Positions 28,507 through 37,461 of a DNA stretch of 64,000 nt are shown here, in pieces. The position numbers were made by a program, and so were the translations under genes. The notes beneath the pieces were generated by a model that was not told where the DNA came from, searched no databases, and saw only the letters and a list, made by a program, of their open reading frames with translations. Origin of the DNA: Alphaproteobacteria bacterium (GTDB taxonomy: Bacteria > Pseudomonadota > Alphaproteobacteria > Caulobacterales > Caulobacteraceae); assembly GCA_018820205.1 (NCBI GenBank), contig JAHJOK010000046.1, positions 50,796-114,795 on the forward strand, read 5' to 3'. Numbering within the stretch: position 1 is the first letter of the stretch; every line of letters begins with the position of its first letter.

Positions 28507-29538
28507 GTGCGCCGTCCGGTTACGATCAAACACGTCGCGGCCGAGGCCGGGGTCTCGTTGCAGACCGTCTCGCGCGTCATCAACAACGGCCCGAACGTTC
28601 GTCAGGAGGTGCGCGACCGGGTCGCCGCCGCCGTGTCAAAGCTCGGCTACGTGCCCAGCATCGCCGCTCAGCGGATGGGCGGCTCGCGCTCCTATCTGCT
28701 GCTGGCCCTGAACGATCGCGACCGCACGATCGAGGGCTGGCGTTCGGGCGAGGGGGCGGACTGGGTCGATCAGATGCTTCTGGGCGGCATGCTTCAGTGC
28801 GCCGAGGCAGGCTACCGGATGATCTTCGAACTGGTCGACACCCATTCGTCCCATGTGGAGCGCGAGGTTCAGGCGGCGATATCGGCCCTGCATCCCGACG
28901 GCGTGATCCTGACGCCGCCGCACTCGGACAATCCGATGATCACCGAACTGCTGGTGCGGATGGGCATGCCGTTCGCGCGGATCGGTTCGATGGAGGCCGG
29001 CGAGGGATTCGCCATCGCCATGGACGATCAGGCGGCGGCGGCGGCGGCGACCAGCCTGTTGCTGGACCACGGCCATCGACGCGTCGCCTTCATCACCGGC
29101 AGCGACGAATATGCGCTGAGCGGGGCGCGCCTGGACGGCTATCGCCAGGCCGTGTCCGCGCGGGGGTTGCCCGACGACGACGCCCTGATCGGCCGGGGCG
29201 ACTTCACCTTCGCATCGGGCGTGACGGCGATGGAGGGCTTCCTGGCCATGGCCGACCGGCCCACGGCGATCGTCGCCAGCAACGACCAGATGGCGCTGGC
29301 CGCGCTCCGGGTCGCCTTGCGCCATGGATTGAAGGTGCCGCAGGATGTGGCGATCGTCAGTTTCGACGACACTCCGATCGTGCGTTTCGCCAGTCCGCCC
29401 CTGACCGCCATCGTCCAGCCCATCGCCGGAATGACGGCGGCGGCGGCCCGGCTGCTGATCCGGGCCAAGGCGGGCGACGCCGACCTGCCGCTTCAGACCA
29501 TCCTGCCCTTCGCCATCGCGGAACGTGAATCGACCTGA
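28507..29538 (+). CDS. LacI-family transcriptional regulator
   Basis: 343 residues, the family norm. An N-terminal HTH (T-I-K-H-V-A-A-E-A-G-V-S-L-Q-T-V-S-R-V-I-N) and hinge precede a periplasmic-binding-like sensor domain with P-D-G-V-I-L-T-P-P and S-F-D-D-T-P-I-V-R. The GTG at 28507 follows CCGGAG and puts the HTH at the usual position; another GTG at 28471 is possible. As the last gene of the GH3/receptor/halogenase unit it probably binds the cre-like site at 19594, with a sugar as inducer. Confidence 0.9.
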   Translation: MRRPVTIKHVAAEAGVSLQTVSRVINNGPNVRQEVRDRVAAAVSKLGYVPSIAAQRMGGSRSYLLLALNDRDRTIEGWRSGEGADWVDQMLLGGMLQCAEAGYRMIFELVDTHSSHVEREVQAAISALHPDGVILTPPHSDNPMITELLVRMGMPFARIGSMEAGEGFAIAMDDQAAAAAATSLLLDHGHRRVAFITGSDEYALSGARLDGYRQAVSARGLPDDDALIGRGDFTFASGVTAMEGFLAMADRPTAIVASNDQMALAALRVALRHGLKVPQDVAIVSFDDTPIVRFASPPLTAIVQPIAGMTAAAARLLIRAKAGDADLPLQTILPFAIAEREST

Positions 29539-29548
29539 GGCAGCGTCG

Positions 29549-30889
29549 TCACGCCGGTCGATAGGCCGCCGGTTTCAGGCCGTGACGCTTCAGTTTGTCG
29601 TACAGGGTCTTGCGCGGAAGCTGCAGGATCGCACACGCTTGGCCGACGTCGCCGTCGCACTGGCGCAGGATCTCGTCGATCAGCTGCGCCTCGTAGCGCT
29701 CGACCCGGACCGCCAGACCCAGCGTCCCGTCGGCCGAAGGCGCGTCGTCGTCCAGATCCAGTCCGGCCGCCGTCCGTTCGGCGAAATGCACCAGTTCGCG
29801 CACGTTGCCCGGCCATTGATGTTCAAGCAGATGTCGCCGGACCGGAGCCGTCAGCTGCGGCGGCGAACGGCCTTCGCGCGCCGCCGCCCGGCGCAGGAAA
29901 TGGGCGAACAGAAGCGGCACGTCCTCGCTGCGCTCCCGCAACGGCGCGACCCTCAGCTTGACGACGTTCAGCCTGTAATAGAGGTCTTCGCGAAACGCGC
30001 CGGCGCGGATGGCGTCTTCCAGATCGATCTTGGACGAGGCCAGAATACGGATCTCGACCGGGCGCGGCGATCCGCCGATCGGCTGCACCTCCCGCTCCTC
30101 CACGACCCGCAGCAGCTTGACCTGGACCGGCACGGGCATGCTCTCGATCTCGTCCAGGAACAACGTCCCCCGGTGGCTCTGTTCGATGTAGCCGACCCGC
30201 CGTCGCGTCGCGCCGGGAAAGGCGCCGGCCTCGTGGCCGAAGATCTCGCTTTCGATCAGGCCCTCGGGCAGGGCGCCGCAGTTGACCGGCACGAACGAAT
30301 GGATCCGTCGCCGGCTGCTGTTGTGCAGGGCGCGCGCCACGACCTCCTTGCCGACGCCGGTCTCGCCTTCGATCAGGACGTCCAGCTGGGTGTCCGCCAG
30401 CTGGACGATGGCGCCGCGCAGCCGGACCATGGCGTCGCTCTCGCCCAGCAGCGGCAGGTCCAGATTCGCTTCGCCCGCCGCCAGGGTCAGACGACGGTTG
30501 TCCAGCACCAGGGCGCGCTTCTCCAAAGCCCGGGTCAGGCTGTCCAGCAGGCGTTCGAACGCGAACGGCTTGGCGACGAAATCATAGGCGCCCTGGCGCA
30601 ACGCTTCGACGGCATCATCGACGTCGCCATGCCCGGTGATCATCAACAGGGGCAGACCCTCGTCGATCGTTTGCAGACGGGTCAGGAACTGCCTTCCGTC
30701 CAGGCCCGGCATCCTCAGGTCGCTGACCACCACCCCGGCGAAACCGGCGTCCAGGGCCTTCAGCGCGGCCTCGGCGGTCGCGAACGCCGACACCTCGAAC
30801 CCGGCCAGCGACAGGCGTTCGGCCAGGGCCAGACGGAAATCGTCGTCGTCGTCGACGAGGGCCACGGCCCTGGGTTCGGCGAAATTCAT
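29549..30889 (-). CDS. dctD: Sigma-54-dependent response regulator DctD
   Basis: 446 residues: receiver domain (phospho-Asp D57 in V-V-S-D-L-R-M-P-G), AAA+ sigma-54 activator domain with Walker A G-E-T-G-V-G-K-E, and a C-terminal Fis-type HTH (R-K-T-L-Y-D-K-L-K-R-H-G). The sigma-54 contact loop reads G-A-F-P-G-A in place of the common G-A-F-T-G-A; I recall this variant from rhizobial DctD proteins, but cannot check it. The ATG overlaps the dctB stop (TGATG). It should activate dctA when dicarboxylates are sensed by DctB. It is convergent with the LacI gene, 10 bases apart. Confidence 0.92.
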   Translation of the reverse strand: MNFAEPRAVALVDDDDDFRLALAERLSLAGFEVSAFATAEAALKALDAGFAGVVVSDLRMPGLDGRQFLTRLQTIDEGLPLLMITGHGDVDDAVEALRQGAYDFVAKPFAFERLLDSLTRALEKRALVLDNRRLTLAAGEANLDLPLLGESDAMVRLRGAIVQLADTQLDVLIEGETGVGKEVVARALHNSSRRRIHSFVPVNCGALPEGLIESEIFGHEAGAFPGATRRRVGYIEQSHRGTLFLDEIESMPVPVQVKLLRVVEEREVQPIGGSPRPVEIRILASSKIDLEDAIRAGAFREDLYYRLNVVKLRVAPLRERSEDVPLLFAHFLRRAAAREGRSPPQLTAPVRRHLLEHQWPGNVRELVHFAERTAAGLDLDDDAPSADGTLGLAVRVERYEAQLIDEILRQCDGDVGQACAILQLPRKTLYDKLKRHGLKPAAYRPA

Positions 30890-32718
30890 CACGCGTCCCT
30901 CAGGGCGATCACGAAGACCGCGCCGCTCGACGACGGACGCAGGGTCAGCTCGCCCCCGAAGCCCGCGACGATGTCGCGGCAGATCACCAGGCCGAGACCG
31001 AGACCCTTCGCCTTGGTCGTGACGAACGGGGTGAACAGCGCCTCGCCCACCTGCGGATCGACGCCGGGGCCATTGTCGGAAATCGCGATCTCGACGCCGT
31101 CGCTGCGGCTGACGTCGATCGTCAGACAGGGGTCGGACGTGCGGCCCTCGACCATCGATTCAAACGCGTTCTGAACCAGGTTCACGATGACCTGCTCCAG
31201 CCGGTTCGGCTCGGCCGACACCAGCGCGTCCTCGATCCCCGAGCGCACGATCCGCACCCCGCCCTCGCGCAGGGCGCCGCCCATCAACAGCAGGGCGCCG
31301 TCGATCGCGTGCTGGGGATCGACCGGTGAAACGCCTTGGCTGGACTTTCGGGCAAAGGCGCGCAGTTCGTCGGTGATGACGCCGATCCGCCCGGTCAGAT
31401 CGTTGACGCGGCCCAGGCTGCGTTCGACGCCTTCGGGATCGTTGCGACGCAGGTATTCCACCGCCGTTTCCGCATTGGTCCGGATGGCCGCCACGGGCTG
31501 GTTGATCTCGTGGGCCACCCCGGCGGCGATCTGGCCCAAGGTGGCCAGCTTGTTGGCCTGGACCAGTTCTTCGCGCAGGATTTCGCGACTGGCTTCGGCC
31601 TTACGACGGTCGTCGATCTCCTGGCTCAACTGGGTGTTGGCGTCGCGCAGTTCCGCGGTCCGTTCGTCGATCCGCTGTTCCAGCTGCGCCCGCGCGGCCT
31701 CCTCGGCCAGGGCCCTGGCGTTCGCCTGCTGGCGCCGCCGCAGCACGACGCCGGCCCCGACCGCCAGCAGGGTCACCAGCAACCCGGCCACGGCGCGCGC
31801 GCTGGCGACATTGGCGACGATCGCGCTGCCGACCGGGCTCAGCAGGTGCAGTGTCCAGCCGGGCGTGTCCGTCGGCGCCGTGGCCGGCATCCAGTCCGAC
31901 ACCCCGTCGACGGCGGCGCGCACGGTCGGGCGGCCGGGTCGGGCCTCGATGGGCAGGGCGGTCAGGGCCTGGCCGCTGAGAGTCTGGTCCGCCAGGATCG
32001 ACCGCCGCTCCGCGGCGGTCAGGTCCCGGCTGCGTCGAAATCGCCACCCCGGCACGCTGGTGACCAGAACGACGCCGCGTGCGTCGGTGACATAGGCGGG
32101 TTCGCGCGACGATCGCCAGTCGGCCTCCAGCGCGTCGAACTCGACCTTGACCACGACGACGCCCAGGGGGCGCGCGGCCGGGCCGATGCGACGCGCCAGA
32201 TACAGGCCCGGCCGGCCGCTGACGGTCCCCAGGGCGAAGAACTCCGCCTCGCCGCTGCGCGCGGCGCCGGTGAAATAGGGGCGGAAGCTGTAGTCGGATC
32301 CGACGAAGCTGGTCGGCTCGTTCCAGTTGCTGGCCGAGCGGGCCACGCCCTCGCGGTCCAGAACATAGATGGCCGCCGCGCGTGTCTGCGCCGCCAGCCC
32401 CTCCAGTTTCAAGCTCACGTCGGCGGCGGATCGGGGCGAAGGCTGGGCCAGCATCGACGCGACCGCGGGGTCCTGGGCCAGAACCAGGGGCAGGGACCGG
32501 TATTTCTCCAGTTCGCTGCGCAGCACCGCGGCATGCAGGGCGGCGGCCGCCTCGGCCTGTCGCGCCAGATCGCTTTCGGCCCCGCGTCGTGCGATCTCGC
32601 CTGCGGTGAACATGGCCGCCGCGCAACAGACGAGCCAGACGGCCACGAGCGTCAGCCACGGCCGACGGCCGCCCGCGACAAGGCGGGCAAAATCGGGACG
32701 AAACCGTGATCCTGCCAT
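30889..32718 (-). CDS. dctB: C4-dicarboxylate sensor histidine kinase DctB
   Basis: 609 residues. It has a membrane helix near residues 20-40, a large periplasmic double-Cache-like sensor (about 45-285) with L-D-R-E-G-V-A-R-S-A-S-N-W-N, a second helix, and a coiled linker with E-Q-R-I-D-E-R-T-A-E-L. The kinase core follows, with phospho-His in G-V-A-H-E-I-N-Q-P and N and G boxes (N-L-V-Q-N-A-F-E-S, D-N-G-P-G-V). It senses succinate, fumarate or malate in the periplasm and phosphorylates DctD. The ATG at 32718 gives the normal N-terminus. Divergent from dctA. Confidence 0.92.
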   Translation of the reverse strand: MAGSRFRPDFARLVAGGRRPWLTLVAVWLVCCAAAMFTAGEIARRGAESDLARQAEAAAALHAAVLRSELEKYRSLPLVLAQDPAVASMLAQPSPRSAADVSLKLEGLAAQTRAAAIYVLDREGVARSASNWNEPTSFVGSDYSFRPYFTGAARSGEAEFFALGTVSGRPGLYLARRIGPAARPLGVVVVKVEFDALEADWRSSREPAYVTDARGVVLVTSVPGWRFRRSRDLTAAERRSILADQTLSGQALTALPIEARPGRPTVRAAVDGVSDWMPATAPTDTPGWTLHLLSPVGSAIVANVASARAVAGLLVTLLAVGAGVVLRRRQQANARALAEEAARAQLEQRIDERTAELRDANTQLSQEIDDRRKAEASREILREELVQANKLATLGQIAAGVAHEINQPVAAIRTNAETAVEYLRRNDPEGVERSLGRVNDLTGRIGVITDELRAFARKSSQGVSPVDPQHAIDGALLLMGGALREGGVRIVRSGIEDALVSAEPNRLEQVIVNLVQNAFESMVEGRTSDPCLTIDVSRSDGVEIAISDNGPGVDPQVGEALFTPFVTTKAKGLGLGLVICRDIVAGFGGELTLRPSSSGAVFVIALRDA

Positions 32719-32728
32719 TCGGGTATCA

Positions 32729-32773
32729 TGCGGATTTCCGCACGAATGACCAGACTGCTGGCTGGAAATCCAG
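32729..32773. promoter_or_regulatory. Two tandem inverted repeats, candidate DctD activator sites
   Basis: TGCGGATTTCCGCA (32729-32742) and CTGGAAATCCAG (32762-32773) share a GGA-AA/TT-TCC core and their centres are 32 bases apart, about three helical turns. They lie between dctB and dctA, about 160-200 bases before the dctA start, the position expected for an enhancer-type activator site. Rhizobial DctD is known to bind tandem sites of this style. Confidence 0.6.
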
Positions 32774-32929
32774 ACCAAATATACCGACGCTGGAGAAAAT
32801 CACGAATGAAAACAGAGGTCGGAGCCGCCTCCTGTCTGATTTTTGCTTCTTGTCTCCGCCACCTAGACTGATCTCGAAGCGGCGCAGACCGCATGGGAAA
32901 TGGCGGCCTTGAGCCGCACAGGGGGACGC

Positions 32930-34288
32930 GTGAAGCTCGCACTGCCGGATGCCGACAAGCCTGTGAAGCGCCACCCCTGGTACGCGCATCTCTATGTCCA
33001 GGTTCTGACGGCCATCGTCCTGGGCGGACTGATCGGTCATTTCTGGCCCGCGTTCGGCGAAAGCCTGAAACCGCTCGGCGACGGCTTCATCAAACTGGTC
33101 AAGATGGTCATCGCGCCGGTGATCTTCCTGACCATCGTCACCGGTATCGCCGGCATGCGCGACCTGGGTCGCGTCGGCCGGGTCGCCGCCAAGGCCTTCG
33201 GCTATTTCCTGACCTTCTCGACCCTGGCCCTCGTCATCGGGATGATCGTGGGCAATGTGATCCAGCCGGGACGCGGGCTGAACATCGACCCGGCGACGCT
33301 GGACGCCGGCGCGGTCAGCCAATACGCCAGCGCCGCGCACGAGACGACCATCATCGGCTTCCTGCTGGGCGTGATCCCCGACACCTTCATCAGCGCCTTC
33401 TCGACCGGCAACATCCTGCAGGTCCTGTTCGTCTCGGTGCTGTTCGGCATCGCCCTGGCGTCGGTGGGCGACCTGGGCAAGCCGGTGCTGACCATCCTGG
33501 AGTCGGTCTCTTCGGCCTTCTTCAAACTGGTCGCCATCGTGATGAAGGCGGCGCCGATCGGCGCCTTCGGCGCCTTCGCCTTCACCATCGGCGCCTATGG
33601 CATCGCCACGGTGGCCAACCTGCTGGCCTTGATCGCCACCTTCTATCTGACCGCGATTATCTTCGTGGTCGGGGTGCTGGGCCTGGTCGGGATCGCCAAC
33701 GGCTTCTCGATCCTGAAGCTGATCCGCTATCTGAAGGAAGAACTGCTGCTGGTGCTCGGCACCTCGTCGTCCGAGGCGGCCCTGCCCAGCCTGTTGCAGA
33801 AGATGGAGCGGGCCGGGGCGTCCAAGTCGGTCGTCGGCCTAGTCGTGCCGACCGGCTATTCGTTCAATCTGGACGGCACCAACATCTACATGACTATGGC
33901 GGCCCTGTTCATCGCCCAGGCCCTGAACATCGAGCTGACGATCTGGCAGCAGATCACCCTGTTGCTGGTGGCGATGCTGAGCTCCAAGGGCGCGGCCGGC
34001 ATCACGGGCGCGGGCTTCATCACCCTGGCGGCGACGCTGGCCGTGGTGCCCGACGTGCCGATCGCGGGCATGGCGCTGATCCTGGGCATCGACCGGTTCA
34101 TGAGCGAATGCCGGGCCCTGACCAACTTCATCGGCAACGCCGTGGCGACCATCGTCGTCGCCCGCTGGGAAGGCGAACTGGACAAGGACGCCCTGCGCGA
34201 CGCGATGAACGGCACGCCCCGACCCCTGGCCGCCAGACCCGATCCAGCCGCCGGACCCGGCGACGACTTGGTGCTCGCCCGCGACTGA
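32930..34288 (+). CDS. dctA: C4-dicarboxylate:cation symporter DctA
   Basis: 452 residues, a DAACS-family transporter (succinate, fumarate, malate with H+ or Na+). It shows the family motifs S-S-E-A-A-L-P-S (serine-rich hairpin HP1), [13 protein letters not shown] and S-K-G-A-A-G-I-T-G (HP2), and eight helices. The GTG at 32930 has AGGGGGA just upstream; an ATG at 32900 lacks a ribosome site. Likely induced by DctB-DctD through the inverted repeats at 32729-32773. The second TonB receptor follows 49 bases later. Confidence 0.93.
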   Translation: MKLALPDADKPVKRHPWYAHLYVQVLTAIVLGGLIGHFWPAFGESLKPLGDGFIKLVKMVIAPVIFLTIVTGIAGMRDLGRVGRVAAKAFGYFLTFSTLALVIGMIVGNVIQPGRGLNIDPATLDAGAVSQYASAAHETTIIGFLLGVIPDTFISAFSTGNILQVLFVSVLFGIALASVGDLGKPVLTILESVSSAFFKLVAIVMKAAPIGAFGAFAFTIGAYGIATVANLLALIATFYLTAIIFVVGVLGLVGIANGFSILKLIRYLKEELLLVLGTSSSEAALPSLLQKMERAGASKSVVGLVVPTGYSFNLDGTNIYMTMAALFIAQALNIELTIWQQITLLLVAMLSSKGAAGITGAGFITLAATLAVVPDVPIAGMALILGIDRFMSECRALTNFIGNAVATIVVARWEGELDKDALRDAMNGTPRPLAARPDPAAGPGDDLVLARD

Positions 34289-34337
34289 AACCCGACAATC
34301 CAACACAAAAAACAATAGAGTTTGGGAGGACTCAACG

Positions 34338-37300
34338 ATGATGACGATCAAGACCGCCATGCTGGCGACCACCGCCGCGACCGCCCTGCTGGGGCTGGCC
34401 ACGCCGACCCTGGCCCAGACCCAGCCGTCGGGCCAGGACGCCTCCAGCGTCGATGACATCGTGGTCGTCGGCTCTCAGATCCGGGGCGCGTCGACCACCG
34501 CCGCCCTGCCGGTCACCGTCGTGACCCAGGAAGAGATCATCGCCACCGGCGCGGTCAGCGGCGACGACCTGCTGCGCTCGATCCCCCAGATGGGCGACGT
34601 GCTGTTCTCCAGCGCCAACAACCCCCAGACGTCGAACGCCGCGCGCGGCGACGTCAACTCCGTCAACCTGCGCTCGCTGGGCGTCGGCAACACTCTGGTG
34701 CTGCTGAACGGTCGCCGCATCGTGGCCCACCCGACCAGCCAGGGCACGTCGGACACCGGCACGGTGCCGGTGCTGAGCTACAACTCCAACGCCATTCCGG
34801 TTTCGGGGCTGCGGCGTCTGGAAGTGTTGCTGGACGGCGCGGCCGCCATTTATGGCGCCGACGCCGTGGCCGGGGTCGTCAACACCGTCCTTCAGGACGA
34901 TTTCGACGGACTGCGAATCCAGACCCAGTACGGCGGAGCCGAGGGCACCCACCGTCGCGAATACACCCTGGGAATCTTCGCGGGCAAGGATTTCGACCGC
35001 GGCAATATCTCGGGCTTCCTGGACTACACCGACCGCGCGGGCCAGCGGGCCGAGGATCAGGAATACACCGCGTCGTCGAACCTCAGTCCGCTGTTCGCCG
35101 ACGTCCCCGGCTATCAGAACACGACCGACACCGATGCCCGTTCGTCCTATACGGCCTGGGCCAATTTCCTGACGCCGTTCCGCGTGCGCCAGGGCACGAC
35201 CAACCTGACCACGACCGGCGGCACCTTCCACAACCAACCGACCAGCTTCGGCTGCACCGGCAACACGCCGGTGGCCCAGGACATCTGCCTGGCCAGCGGC
35301 AACATCGCCTACAGCGGCGCGGGGCGTGAACTGCGCTATGACGCGGCGCGCGGCACCACCGTCAGCCCCGACGTCCAGCGGCTGAACCTGTTCGTCAACG
35401 GCCACTACGACTTCGACAACGGCGTCACCGCCTTTGGCGAGCTGGGCTATTACACGGCCAATACCCAGAACATTCAGCCGCCCACCATCCTGCTGAACCA
35501 GCTGTGGATTCCGGCCAGCAACTACTGGAACCCGTTCGGCCCGGTGGCCTTCGCCAACGGAACTCCCAATCCCAACCGCCTGCCGGGCCTGACCAACGTT
35601 CCCGCCGGCGGGACCGACGTCAAACTGGTCCGCTACCGCTTCAACGACGCGGGTCTTCAGATCGTCGACGTCGAGAACTGGCAGTCGCGTTTCCTGGGCG
35701 GTCTGCGCGGCGAATGGAACGGCTTCGACTGGGAATCGGCGCTGCTGTATTCGGAAGCCGAGGCGACCGACAGCTCCAACGCCATCAACCTGACGGCGCT
35801 TCAGGCCAATCTGGCCCTGTCGACGCCGGACGCCTACAATCCGTTCAGCGGCGGCTGCCCCGTCGATACCAATTTCGGCGACTGCACCCCCAGTTCCCAG
35901 GCGGCGATCGACGCCATCTCGACCGACCTGACCCGCACGTCCAAGACGACCCTGGCCCTGTGGGACTTCAAGATCAGCCGCCCGGATCTGATGACCCTTC
36001 CGGCCGGCCCGCTGGGCTTCGCGGCGGGCGTCGAGGCGCGCAAGGAAACCCAGCGTGACGATCGCGATTCCGACCTGGACGGCACCAATGTCTTCACCGA
36101 TGTGATCAGCGGCGAAACCAGCATCTCCAATATCGCGGCGGTCAGCTCGAACCCCGACACCTATGGCGAACGCGAGGTCTATTCGGCCTATCTGGAGTTC
36201 GCCGTGCCGGTGGTGTCGCCGGACATGAACATCCCGCTGGTCCGCAGCCTGGACTTCCAGCTGGCGGGCCGGTTCGAGGACTACAGCGACTTCGGAAACG
36301 TGGCCAAGCCCAAGATCGCCATGGCCTGGGACATCGTCGACGGCCTGCGGGTCCGGGGTTCGTATTCCGAGGGCTTCCGCGCGCCGAACCTGGAACAGAC
36401 CAACGCCGCCCAGTACGCCCGCCTCTCGACCAACAACGACTATATCCGCTGCGAGGCGGACCTGCGTCTGGGCCGGATTTCCAACTTCAACGAATGCTCC
36501 CAGCCAGCGTCCGCCTCGCTGCTGGTGTCGGGCAACCCGGAACTGGAGCCGGAGGAAAGCACCAACCAGTCCATCGGACTGGTGTTCCAGCCCCACTTCA
36601 TTCCGGTCGAGTACGGCGACTTCACCTTCACCATCGACCGCTGGAAGATCGAGCAGGAGAAGATCGTCGGTCTGCTGGGCGCCCAGTCCAACATCGTGCT
36701 GGACTATCTGAACCAGCTGAACGGCACGACCAATCCGAACGTGACCCGCGCGGCCGTCACCCCCGACGACGTCGCCTTCTTCCAGGGCAGCGGCATCACG
36801 CCGGTCGGCACGGTGGTCTCGGTTCAGGACCGCTTCATCAACCTGCTGCCGCAGACGGTGGAAGGGCTGGACATCGGCGCCCAGTGGCGGCTGCGCGACA
36901 CGCCGTGGGGCAGCTTCCGCGCCTCGCTGAACGCAGCGCACCTGATCACCTTCGAGCGGGATCCCGGCCCTCTGGTCAACGCCCTGTTCGCCGCCCGCGA
37001 GGCCGGCGAGATCAACGAGAACACCCCCCTGCCGATCTCCAGCACCCTCCTGGCCCGCAACGGCCGGCCCGAGTGGAAGGTGACCGGTTCGCTGACCTGG
37101 AGCCAGGGCCCGTGGCAGGTCGGCGCCTTCACCCAGTACACCGACGAAGTCACCGAGACCGGCTTCCTCTCCGACGCCGGCGATCCCTATGTCGTCGACA
37201 GCCAGATCACGACGAACCTGTATGGCCAGTACGAGTTCGGCGAGGGCGCCGGCTGGGCCGCCGACACCCGCATCCGCATCGGCGCGCGCAACATCACCGA

Positions 37301-37394
37301 CGAAGCGCCGCCGCTGACGTCTGAAGGCTACCTCGGCACCCTGTATCGCCCGTACGGCCGCTACTGGTACGCCAACCTGTCCAAGACGTTCTAG
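34338..37394 (+). CDS. TonB-dependent receptor 2
   Basis: 1018 residues. It has a signal peptide (to about T-L-A-Q), a TonB-box-like D-D-I-V-V-V-G, and a plug with V-N-L-R-S-L-G-V-G-N-T-L-V-L-L-N-G-R-R-I-V and Y-G-A-D-A-V-A-G-V-V-N. A barrel with S-Y-S-E-G-F-R-A-P-N-L-E-Q ends in a terminal aromatic (K-T-F). GGGAGG precedes the ATG. The plug differs from the first receptor (no K-L-P-D block), so the ligand class is probably different. The secreted hydrolase downstream suggests ester or peptide-type ligands, but that is inference only. Confidence 0.9.
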   Translation: MMTIKTAMLATTAATALLGLATPTLAQTQPSGQDASSVDDIVVVGSQIRGASTTAALPVTVVTQEEIIATGAVSGDDLLRSIPQMGDVLFSSANNPQTSNAARGDVNSVNLRSLGVGNTLVLLNGRRIVAHPTSQGTSDTGTVPVLSYNSNAIPVSGLRRLEVLLDGAAAIYGADAVAGVVNTVLQDDFDGLRIQTQYGGAEGTHRREYTLGIFAGKDFDRGNISGFLDYTDRAGQRAEDQEYTASSNLSPLFADVPGYQNTTDTDARSSYTAWANFLTPFRVRQGTTNLTTTGGTFHNQPTSFGCTGNTPVAQDICLASGNIAYSGAGRELRYDAARGTTVSPDVQRLNLFVNGHYDFDNGVTAFGELGYYTANTQNIQPPTILLNQLWIPASNYWNPFGPVAFANGTPNPNRLPGLTNVPAGGTDVKLVRYRFNDAGLQIVDVENWQSRFLGGLRGEWNGFDWESALLYSEAEATDSSNAINLTALQANLALSTPDAYNPFSGGCPVDTNFGDCTPSSQAAIDAISTDLTRTSKTTLALWDFKISRPDLMTLPAGPLGFAAGVEARKETQRDDRDSDLDGTNVFTDVISGETSISNIAAVSSNPDTYGEREVYSAYLEFAVPVVSPDMNIPLVRSLDFQLAGRFEDYSDFGNVAKPKIAMAWDIVDGLRVRGSYSEGFRAPNLEQTNAAQYARLSTNNDYIRCEADLRLGRISNFNECSQPASASLLVSGNPELEPEESTNQSIGLVFQPHFIPVEYGDFTFTIDRWKIEQEKIVGLLGAQSNIVLDYLNQLNGTTNPNVTRAAVTPDDVAFFQGSGITPVGTVVSVQDRFINLLPQTVEGLDIGAQWRLRDTPWGSFRASLNAAHLITFERDPGPLVNALFAAREAGEINENTPLPISSTLLARNGRPEWKVTGSLTWSQGPWQVGAFTQYTDEVTETGFLSDAGDPYVVDSQITTNLYGQYEFGEGAGWAADTRIRIGARNITDEAPPLTSEGYLGTLYRPYGRYWYANLSKTF

Positions 37395-37414
37395 GCCAGA
37401 CGCTCCCCGAAACT

Positions 37415-37448
37415 GGGGCGACGCCCTCGGGTGTCGCCCCGGCCTTTT
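37415..37448 (+). terminator. Intrinsic terminator after TonB receptor 2
   Basis: GGGGCGAC (37415-37422) pairs with GTCGCCCC (37433-37440), with an inner CCC/GGG extension of the stem, and TTTT follows at 37445-37448. The hydrolase start lies 14 bases further, so it either has its own promoter or depends on read-through. Confidence 0.75.
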
Positions 37449-37461
37449 CGAGAGACTTCCG

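Noticed and set aside
32831..32848. Possible sigma-54 promoter for dctA
   Set aside because: TTGCT fits the -12 element but the correctly spaced -24 element lacks the GG pair, so it is not listed as a promoter.
34332..36941. An 869-codon minus-strand open frame
   Set aside because: Antisense shadow of the second TonB receptor, with no ribosome site or family motif.
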